Assembly (NCBI RefSeq): GCF_014203425.1
Contig: NZ_JACHJC010000001.1
Span: forward strand, 1,178,001-1,242,000
DNA length: 64,000 nucleotides
Reading direction: 5' to 3'
From: Micromonospora echinospora
GTDB taxonomy: Bacteria; Actinomycetota; Actinomycetes; Mycobacteriales; Micromonosporaceae
Position numbers and translations under genes: made by a program. This document shows positions 52,805 to 61,200 of the stretch, one piece after another; position 1 is the first letter of the stretch, and each line of letters opens with the position of its first letter. The notes beneath the pieces were generated by a model. The model was not told where the DNA came from. It saw only the letters and a program-made list of their open reading frames with translations, and did not search any database.

Positions 52805-55213
52805 CTAATAGCCGGGGCCGATGTCAATGTCGGGGTCCTGGTTGGCGAGGCGTTCCTGGCGAGTGAGGTCTTCAAGCCGTTGCCGGAAAGCCGGGAAATC
52901 GCTGATGTTCCTCGTCGGGTCAGTGCGGAGTGAGAAGTCTCGCCGTAGCGCCGCGATCTTGATTCTGAGGTCGTCGTGGGCTGCGGAGTCGTCGAGGCTG
53001 CTCTCGATCTCGCGCAGGCGGCTGTCGGCGACAGTGCGACTTGCGCCGTCTTGATAGTCGTCGAGAAATCCGCGGACGATGCGTCCCATGCGCTTCTCGC
53101 GACGGCGTTGGGTTTCGCTGACCGCGGCGTCTTCGAGCAGGTCGGTCAGGTCGCTCAAGAGCGCGATGAAGTTGTCCTCCAGGGTCTTAACCTCTGCTGG
53201 GCGTCGACCGTCACGTGGGATGTGGTTGAGATAACTGACAACTTCGCGGGCGAAGCCGACCTTGTCGATATTCGCGTCGAAGGCCTCGGCGAAGCTGTCC
53301 TTCAGGCAATCCCACAACGAGCGGCCTGATTCGAGTCTTGGCTTGAGGCCCGTTTCCTTCAGTTTGGCGGCGTCCTCGTCACCGAGTCCTAGCAGACGGG
53401 TGGCGTAGTTCCGCGCGGCGTAGACCGCAATGCGTGCAGGGATAAGATCCTCGATCTCGGTCACGTCCCCGGACTTGGTCGAAGCGGCCACCTTGATGTC
53501 ATCGGGTGCCGATGCTGCGCGATTGGCAGCCCAGGTGTCCAGGCAAACGACGAACTTCGGGTCGAGGACCGGTTTGCGGTTCGCCTCGCTGCGCCTCAGT
53601 TTGCCGACGGCCCTTCGGCCGGCGTCGTCACCGTCGAGGAGCGCTACGCACGGGGGCTTGATCGGGTCGCGGCCGCGGGCGAGGTAGGCGATGTAGGGGA
53701 CGCTGTCGGCGCTGCCGGCGGGCACGATCGTGACTTCGTTGAGGTCCAGCATCCGGGCTACGTCGGGCCGCCGGACGCGCAGCGCGTTGGACATCCCGGC
53801 CAGCATCACTTGGTCGGCGGATCCTTCGACGATGAGGTTCTTGCCACCGATGAAGGCGGTCTCGGCCACGTAGCTGCCCAGGGAGGAGCGCAGGGGCTCG
53901 TAGTGGGTGCGGGCGACGTCCCTGACTACGCGGGTGCCTTCTTCTTGAGCTCCCTTGTCGAGGACCCGCAGCCGATCCGCGGCGTTCTTGTTGATCAAGA
54001 AGGGTGAGTGGGTGACATAGATGACCTGGTCCGTCCGGCGCCGGTCGTCGGGAATCGCGAAGTTCTCCAGCACGCGCAGGAGGTCCTGCTGGCCGGAGTT
54101 CGACAGGTAGGCGTCGGGTTCATCCATGAGCAGGATCTCGTCGCGGTCCTCGGCCGGCCGGTGAGCCCGGAGCTGAACGAAGTAGGCGAGGAAGTGCGTC
54201 AGGCCCCGGCTGCGTTCGCCGAAGGAGTACTCCGCCCCGGTGCGGTCGCGGATGGTGAACACGAGCTCCCGCTCTCGGGTGGTAACGCGGAGTTTGAAGT
54301 CGTTGTCCTGGCTCCACCAGCGTGAGAGGTTGAGGTGTCGCGCCAAGCTCTCATTGATCTTGCCCTCAAGGCCACTAACTTCGCCCTCCTTGCCTTCGTT
54401 GATGGCCTTCTGGAGCTCCTTGAAGATGCTCTCGTCGATGCGGGCGACATCGACGAGCAGTTTCTTGGCTAGGGCTTGCGCGTTACGTTGAAGGGCTTGT
54501 TCGCGGCTGTCCGCCGTCGAGGTCGGGCGACGGAAGAACGACCACAACCGCCGGCCCCACGCGGTTGTGTCGGCGTCGTCGTCGGCATCGATTTGTTCGG
54601 CGGCTTCCAGGAACTCACCACGGAGGCGGCGGTCAGCGAGGTTGCCCAGCCGGCCACCCCAGAGCGACGCGATCGGCACGCTGTCGGGAACGGCGATGCT
54701 GGTGGAGAACCGCAATACCTGCGGCAAGATGCCTTCGAGCGCCTTCACCCCGGCCGGGTCGTCAAGCTCGACGAGGGTCTCGTCCGCCACGATGAAGGGA
54801 GGGCCTTCCCCGGGCCGCATGAACAGGAACGTCTCGCCCACTGCCCTGGTCACGTCGAGTGTCGCCAGCAACTCGGACTCCGCCTGCCGGGTGACCATGA
54901 AGACGGCGCCCACGTCAGGTATCCGGACTTCGTCGGTCTCGACCGAGAACAGCTGCGAGTAGCGACAGAAGTCGCTACGCGTCACCTCACGCTCACCCAT
55001 GACGCACTCGATGGCGTCCAGCAGGTGGCTCTTGCCCGACTCATTCGCTCCGACGATCGCGGTGATCTGGGGGTCGACGTCGAGGCGCACATGGGGATAC
55101 CAGCCCTCCGGCAGGATCTCCCACGTCGCACGCTGAGCCTTCTCGTTCGCGCGGCGCTCATAGTCGAAGTTGAAGGACTTGAAAAACCTGACGTACACCC
55201 GCGTGAGGCGCAC
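52805..55213 (-). CDS. OLD-family ATP-dependent nuclease (AAA ATPase + TOPRIM)
   Basis: An 802-residue protein. Residues about 1-500 are an ABC/SMC-like ATPase: VRFFKSFNFDYERR, Walker A IVGANESGKSHLLDA, signature YSFGERSRGLTHFLAYF, Walker B ILLMDEPDAYLS and the His in YVTHSPFL. Residues about 510-700 are a TOPRIM nuclease: Glu in NLIVEGSADQVML, the DxD in VALLDGDDAGR and the third acidic motif TEIEDLIP. This is the OLD architecture, seen in phage-interference and repair nucleases and in Gabija GajA. No UvrD-like helicase is next to it, so it is not a Gabija pair. GTG 55213 follows GGAGGG; ATG 55234 is the alternative. Confidence 0.9.
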   Translation of the reverse strand: MRLTRVYVRFFKSFNFDYERRANEKAQRATWEILPEGWYPHVRLDVDPQITAIVGANESGKSHLLDAIECVMGEREVTRSDFCRYSQLFSVETDEVRIPDVGAVFMVTRQAESELLATLDVTRAVGETFLFMRPGEGPPFIVADETLVELDDPAGVKALEGILPQVLRFSTSIAVPDSVPIASLWGGRLGNLADRRLRGEFLEAAEQIDADDDADTTAWGRRLWSFFRRPTSTADSREQALQRNAQALAKKLLVDVARIDESIFKELQKAINEGKEGEVSGLEGKINESLARHLNLSRWWSQDNDFKLRVTTRERELVFTIRDRTGAEYSFGERSRGLTHFLAYFVQLRAHRPAEDRDEILLMDEPDAYLSNSGQQDLLRVLENFAIPDDRRRTDQVIYVTHSPFLINKNAADRLRVLDKGAQEEGTRVVRDVARTHYEPLRSSLGSYVAETAFIGGKNLIVEGSADQVMLAGMSNALRVRRPDVARMLDLNEVTIVPAGSADSVPYIAYLARGRDPIKPPCVALLDGDDAGRRAVGKLRRSEANRKPVLDPKFVVCLDTWAANRAASAPDDIKVAASTKSGDVTEIEDLIPARIAVYAARNYATRLLGLGDEDAAKLKETGLKPRLESGRSLWDCLKDSFAEAFDANIDKVGFAREVVSYLNHIPRDGRRPAEVKTLEDNFIALLSDLTDLLEDAAVSETQRRREKRMGRIVRGFLDDYQDGASRTVADSRLREIESSLDDSAAHDDLRIKIAALRRDFSLRTDPTRNISDFPAFRQRLEDLTRQERLANQDPDIDIGPGY

Positions 55214-55522
55214 CGGCCCTCCTCGGCATCCCATGTCGCCTGGCACCACACGCCAGCCACGTGCAAGAAACTTAGCCGGGGCGTACGACAGAAGGGCAGA
55301 GCTGCCCGTCTCGGGCCCGCCTGATCGATACGCCGGCTGAAGGGTCCACCGTGGTCGTTCTGCTTGTACGGCGTAGGTGCGCAACACCCGAGCACCAATT
55401 GGTTTGGGAGTCCCCTCGCAGGACGAGGCGCAGTGCGCCGGTTCGGCGGCTCTGCCGGTACGGAACGCCACGTGCAGCCGTGTCAGCTGCATCGAGCAGG
55501 CCTGGCCCCTTACTGTCGGGTG
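55214..55522. promoter_or_regulatory. divergent promoter region of OLD gene and unknown gene
   Basis: A 309-base region between two divergent genes. TACTGT at 55511-55516 lies six bases before GTG 55523, which predicts a leaderless start for the plus-strand gene. No clear palindrome or reading frame of its own is seen. Confidence 0.45.
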
Positions 55523-57061
55523 GTGCAGCGATGGGATTCGCTCAATGAGCGGCAGCTCGACCTGCTTCGCCGGATCCACGGCGGCGATGACCTCAGTGGG
55601 CCGGACGGCGTCGAGTACCGCCGGTCGGCGCGTGCGCTGCAGGACCGGAACCTGGTTACGGTGACACGCAAGGCAGGGGTGTGGAAGGCGTGCTCGACCG
55701 ACGCCGGCCGCTTCTACCTTGAGCATGGCCACCATCCCGATCATCCCGACCACCGGGCTTCCCTCCCGCGGTCCGAGACGCCGGCACCCGGCGGCATCGC
55801 CGGCGGTGCTTCGTCGGCGGATCTGCTGCGATCGGCTCGCGAACTGCTCGACCGCCTACAGCACGAGGGCGGCACGGTCCGTATCGAGAGTCCCGACAGT
55901 GGAACGCGGGCCCGGTACCGCCGGATCATTCACGCGTTCAAGCAGCAGGGACTTGTGCCAGCGGGTCACCATCTGCGCCACACCGGCCGCGACGCCGGCG
56001 ACATCATCATCCGCCTCTACACCGACGCCGGTCCGGACGAGACCGACTGGAACCGGATCCGGCTCAACACCCGACGTGTCACCACCGACCCGCATCTGGC
56101 GTTCAGCGCCCTCGAAGCCGATCCGAACCACCTCGCCGTCAGCCCGGACCTACTGCCCCGGGCGTTGCTGCTGATCCGGCAGCTCGCCGGCGAGGCGGCC
56201 CGGCGTGGGCACCGGCTCGGGGTCAACACCAAGGCGAAACACCCGCGGGTGTTCCTCCAGGCCGGGCAGGTCCGACGCACGGTCACCCTGACCGAGGAAC
56301 GCGACCAGGTCCCGCACGAACCCACCGCCGAGGAGCTGAAGGTGCTGCGCCTGCGGCCGTGGATGAAACCCGCGGAGTTCGACGTCGTCGACTCCGGCAG
56401 GCTCCGCTTGGAGATCACCCGGCCCGGACACGACAACCGGGACACCTGGACCGACACCGCACGCGTACGTCTGGAACAGCGCGTCGCGCAGATCATCCAA
56501 GGGTTCGAGGCTGGCGTCACCGCCGACGAACAGCAACGGCGGGCAGCCGAAGCCGCCCGGGAGAAGGCCGCAGCCGAGCACCGGCGGCGGCAGGAGGAAG
56601 CAGCGGCCGAACGCAGACGGCAGGAGGAGGCCACCCTCGCGCAATGGCACGCCGCGATGGCCGACGCCCGCGTCCGGGCCACGGACAACATCCGCGCGGA
56701 AACCTTCCGCAACGCCTACCAGGCCTGGATTGCCGCAGCTGACATCCGCGCCTTCTGCACCGCCCTTGAACAAGCGGCCGGCGACCGGACCGGCGCCGGC
56801 GGGTACCTCGCCAGCTGGGTCGCATGGGGCAGGGCCGCCGCCGACCGGATCGACCCAATCCGCAATCCCGGTGTGCTGGCTGACATCGACTACAACCCCG
56901 AACCCGGACCCGACGACCTGCGCCCGTTCCTCGGTGACTGGAGCCCCCACAGGCCACGCAAGGAGCACCGCCCCGATCACGACCGGCAGGCCCACGCCGG
57001 CATCCGCCGGCAGGCCGAATCGTGGCACCACGGGGCTACTCGACCGCGGCGCCTGACGTGA
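55523..57061 (+). CDS. unknown protein with N-terminal winged helix and coiled coil
   Basis: A 512-residue protein. Residues 1-70 resemble a winged helix (SLNERQLDLLRRIHGGDDLS, RALQDRNLVTVTRKAGVWKA), a start seen in uncharacterised actinobacterial proteins. The middle (about 110-330) has no family I can name. Residues about 335-385 are a charged coiled coil (EQQRRAAEAAREKAAAEHRR). The last 120 residues are helical with a Pro/Arg/His-rich tail. No catalytic motif is visible. It is divergent from the OLD nuclease and 135 bases before another unknown gene. The leaderless-type -10 supports GTG 55523; longer forms from 55364 look non-coding. Confidence 0.7.
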   Translation: MQRWDSLNERQLDLLRRIHGGDDLSGPDGVEYRRSARALQDRNLVTVTRKAGVWKACSTDAGRFYLEHGHHPDHPDHRASLPRSETPAPGGIAGGASSADLLRSARELLDRLQHEGGTVRIESPDSGTRARYRRIIHAFKQQGLVPAGHHLRHTGRDAGDIIIRLYTDAGPDETDWNRIRLNTRRVTTDPHLAFSALEADPNHLAVSPDLLPRALLLIRQLAGEAARRGHRLGVNTKAKHPRVFLQAGQVRRTVTLTEERDQVPHEPTAEELKVLRLRPWMKPAEFDVVDSGRLRLEITRPGHDNRDTWTDTARVRLEQRVAQIIQGFEAGVTADEQQRRAAEAAREKAAAEHRRRQEEAAAERRRQEEATLAQWHAAMADARVRATDNIRAETFRNAYQAWIAAADIRAFCTALEQAAGDRTGAGGYLASWVAWGRAAADRIDPIRNPGVLADIDYNPEPGPDDLRPFLGDWSPHRPRKEHRPDHDRQAHAGIRRQAESWHHGATRPRRLT

Positions 57062-57196
57062 GTCCACACCTCAACCGCCACCACACTCCGGCCGGATGCG
57101 CACGAGCCTGCGCCGGGACCTGCCGCCATCGCGACGCGAACCGCCAGCCCGACCCGGTACCACGCAACAAACGACGCTCACCCGAAGGACGGCTGG

Positions 57197-58126
57197 ATGA
57201 GAATCGACCCCTCCCGCTTCACCGTCGGCGACGAATGGGCTTACCGGCAGTCGGACCACGCACCGTCCGAACGCGTCTGCATCCTGGCCGTCGAGCCGAA
57301 GAAGACCAGCGCCCGCCTCGAGATCAGATTCCTCGACGACCCCGACGAACGGGTGGAGAAGGTCCCCGGTTCGCGGCTGCGGGTGCCGTGGAGCGAGGTC
57401 GGGACCTTCGACGCGCTGATGGCGAACTGGCAACGCATCGACGATCTGAGCCTCGATCGCATCGAGGAGGCCTGCGTCGAGGAGATCTTCGGCCTCCTGA
57501 TCAGCGAAGACGTAGCCGAACTGCTCTGGTCCCCGGTGTCATGCACCACCGACATCCGCGACAGCGCCCGGCTGAGCGAGATCATCGACGGCCCGATCGA
57601 CGACATCCTCGCCTCGGCCCAATGGTTCGACCACGACAGCCGGACCATCCTGTCACCGGCCGGCACCCTCCAACTGGTCGAAGCCGCATGCCGCGCCCAT
57701 CCGACCCAGGTCCTCGACCTCGTCATCGAGCAGGAAGCCCAGTCCCGCCACAAATGCAAGTTCGGCGACGACTACCGCGTCGGCCGCGACAACCGGTCGA
57801 CCACACCGGAATGGGAGTACGACTGGTACCGCCGCCACGACCGACCCCGCCACGAACTACTACGCCAGTGGTGCGGCCACCGGGCAGTCACCCACCACGA
57901 ACGGTTCCTCGCCGCCGAAGCAGAAACCCACCGCCTCGACATCCTGATAACCGACCTCCTCAAGGCCCTGGACACCCTCGGCGAACACGAACAGGCCGCC
58001 CGCTTCGCCGAGGAACACGAACGCGACCGCATCACACCCCACACGATGCGCCCCGTCGTCGAACGCCCCCTACACCCCTCCGAGATACCCGTGCGCGAGA
58101 TCAAGGTCAGACGCCGCTGGTGGTAA
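57197..58126 (+). CDS. unknown protein with N-terminal SH3/Tudor-like segment
   Basis: A 309-residue protein. The first 60 residues (FTVGDEWAYRQSDHAPSERV, ARLEIRFLDDPDERVEKVPG, LRVPWSEV) have the strand pattern of a small beta-barrel such as SH3 or Tudor. The rest is helical and acidic (DLSLDRIEEACVEEIFGLLI) with a His/Arg/Trp-rich C-terminus ending VRRRWW. No family is recognised. ATG 57197 follows GAAGGACGG. It is on the same strand as, and probably transcribed with, the preceding coiled-coil gene. Confidence 0.7.
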   Translation: MRIDPSRFTVGDEWAYRQSDHAPSERVCILAVEPKKTSARLEIRFLDDPDERVEKVPGSRLRVPWSEVGTFDALMANWQRIDDLSLDRIEEACVEEIFGLLISEDVAELLWSPVSCTTDIRDSARLSEIIDGPIDDILASAQWFDHDSRTILSPAGTLQLVEAACRAHPTQVLDLVIEQEAQSRHKCKFGDDYRVGRDNRSTTPEWEYDWYRRHDRPRHELLRQWCGHRAVTHHERFLAAEAETHRLDILITDLLKALDTLGEHEQAARFAEEHERDRITPHTMRPVVERPLHPSEIPVREIKVRRRWW

Positions 58127-58299
58127 ACACCCCCGCGCGGCATGGACCGCGATGTTGTCCCCGCGTTGAGCGGGCAGCGACGGTGGCCGCCCTCCGATCT
58201 GGATCAGCGGGCGTTGGCGTGGCCCGCAAGCCGACCTACGAACCCTGTAACGTCTATTTCGCCACTCCAGCTTGGTGACCACCTCTGCCGTGCCGGCGG

Positions 58300-61200
58300 T
58301 CACGACCAGCGGTACTCCAGACGCAGACCCTGGCCGACGAAGCGATACCGGCCGCGGCTGGCCGGGTCGAACGGGTTCGGGAGCATACGGATTTGGCGGT
58401 ACTCATTCATGACGTTGGTGATCACTAAGAGCCGCCACCGCCGGTTCCGGGCGTTCTCCTGCGCCGCGATGACCTGAGTCTCGCCCAGCTCGAGTCGACC
58501 GCCCTCGGCGAGGGTGGTCTTGACCTCGTAGTACCAGGTGCCGCGCCGGCCGGGGACTTCAAAGTCCCAGCCCAGGCTGTCGTCACCGGTGCCGGGGTAG
58601 ACCCGCTCACGGTATCCCGACACCCAGCATTCCGGGCTGAAGTCGGCGCCGTACTGCCGTTCCAGCCATCGATAAGCGAACCACTCGCCAGCGAAACCCA
58701 CCCCCAGCTTTTGCAGGCTTGACAGCTCGGACGCGAACCCACCGCCGCCGAAGCCGCCACCTGCGATCCGGCCGCCGGGGCCGGACCGGGCGTCGGTTTC
58801 CTTGAGGCCGGTGAACCTGCGTGGAGTGGCCAGGAACGCGGGTGTTCGGTCCAGCGAATTGTCGAGAGCCGCGCGTAGCGAGGTGAAGCCGTCGTCCAGG
58901 TCGAATGGTTTGTCGTCGATGTTCACGGTCCGCCGCTGCCGTTCCCGTTCGGCGCGTTGCTGCCGCTCCTCGGCTTTCTGGCGGTCGAGGTCGTCGGGGG
59001 TGAGACCAAGCGCGTCAAGGTCATCGGTCGCGGGCATGTCCGTCGGCCAGACGCCGAGCGTTTGCAGCCAGCGGAGCACGTCCGGAAGCGTCAGCATGGC
59101 GAAGTCGAGCGCGCCGGCTGAGTCGAGCCTTGCGCGCAGCGCCGGGCCTGCCGATGCCTCGTCTGTCCACGGCGCGGGGACGGGGCGGCTGTGCCGTTCG
59201 AGCCAGGCGCGCACGAGCTTGGCCAGCCTGCCGGCGGCGGTGTCGACCAGCTCGGCGTTGGCCTTGGCGCAGTCGCTGCGGCGCGGCAGAGGGGGGCCGC
59301 TTTCTGGCGGCTGTTCGCCCAGCCGCGCCGTGAGTTCCTCCTCGACGCGCGCCGCCATGAGATCGGTCGAGAGGACGTCGACGGTGGTGCCCCACTCCGG
59401 GTCCGGGGCGAGCAGCTCAACCCGCCGGAGCTGGGGCCAGTCCGGCTGGGGGTCGCCGGCCGCGAAGCGGTCCCACCGGTGCCAGCGCAGCCGGTCAAGC
59501 AGGGAGTCGCGATGGTGGCGTACGTAGTCGGCGAAGTCCTCGGAGTGCTGCGCGCCGTAGTCGATGAGCGGATAGCGCCCGCCCATGCCGGACAGGGTGG
59601 CGTTGAGTTCGCGTACGGGTATCTTCAGCTGCTGCTGGAGCGCCGTGAGCGTCGGAGCGTCGAGCGCGGCGGCAAACAGCTCATCCGGCTCGTGGTCGAG
59701 TCGGTCGGCCAGCGCAGTAAGCAGGTCTCGGGCCTCCTGCTCGCTTTCCACCGCCGGTGAGTCGGGGTCGAACGGCGCAGCCGACTCGGCGTCCAGGTAA
59801 TGCGCGACGACGGGATAGAGCCTATGTAGTAAGGGTCGCAGGGAAGACTGGATTCGCCGCGCCATCGTCCGGACGTCCTCGGCCGTGACGTCGCATATCT
59901 CGGCCACGTCGTCGTCGGCGAGCTGGGCGACGGGGACGCCGACCCGCCGGGTCCGCTCTGCGGCCCACCGGAAGGTGCGGGCGTAGTCCCGCCGGCCGAT
60001 GAGGTATGCCAGCGGCTCCGCCATCGCCTCCAGCATGTCCCAGTCCAGCTCCGTCTCCGCGCCCTCGACGATCAGGGAAGGATGCGCGGCGTGCGGCATC
60101 GGTAGCACCCCGTGCAGCCGGTCCGGAAGCCGCCGGGTTTCCTCGCCGAGACGTACCTCGACCGTGCCAGCGAAGGCGACCCGCACCCGCCGCAACGCGT
60201 CGAGCGTGTCGTCGAACGCCCGCTGACCGAGGCGGCTGAACTGGCTGCGCTGGTGTTCGAGCAGCGTCGCCGCGAACAGCGGCAGCCACGGCAGGATGCC
60301 AACGATCGGTCGGGCGCCGGCGACGGCCGGCAGGCCGAACTCGTGTCCGTCCAGCAGCACGACCGGCGTGACGCCGCTGGCACGTGAAACCCGCTCGCCG
60401 AGGCGGCGGCGCAAGATGGCGGTGACTGTCTCCGGATGCGCGTCTACCTCGAGGACCCGCCACCCGAAGTCGGCCATCAGCCGGAGCAGGCTCTGCTCGT
60501 CGTCCCGCGACGCGACTACCACGTCGGGCAGCTCCTGGTCGCCACTGGCCGACTCGAGCGGCAGGGCTGTCGACGAGCCGCCGACGTCGACAACGAGGTA
60601 GCCCCGGGTGTCCGGCGGGAACGGCTCCACCTCGGCGCCACGGGCGGCACAGGCCGCCCACGCCGCCCGGTACGTGTTGTGGAACTGCGCCGCGTGCATC
60701 TCGGTAACCGCGCCGGCGTGAAAGAGCGCGCCCAGGTGGCGCACCAAACGCGGGGCATCGGCGTCCCGGCCCCACACGCCCAGACCCAGCTCGGTCAGCC
60801 GCCGCAGCGCCACCGGGTCGTCGTCGAGCAGATCCCGCATCGGCTTTGCGAGCAGCGTCGCGAACCGCGGCGGCACGTCGTCACTGCGAACCGGAAACGT
60901 CCAGCACTCGGCCGGCGTCGCGAAAGCCCCGCCGCTCTGGCCGGGTCGTTGCGTCGGCAACCAGGCCACCGTACGCAGGAACGCGCCGAGCGGCGTGCAC
61001 CGCCGTTGCGGGTTCTTGTCGCCGGGCCGGTCGCGTTCCCAGACGGTCGCAAAGGCGTCGGCCGACCAGGCGCCCTTGAGTCCGCGCAGGATCTGCCGTG
61101 CCAGGTGCAAGCGCACCCGGTCGGTCAACCGTTCCCAGTCGGCCTGTCCCGGCATCCACCAGAGCGGGCTTTTCACCACGTAGGGGGTGGACGGATACCA

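Noticed and set aside
52805..58126. Gabija system (GajA plus GajB)
   Set aside because: The OLD-type protein is present, but no UvrD/PcrA-like helicase motif occurs in the neighbouring genes.
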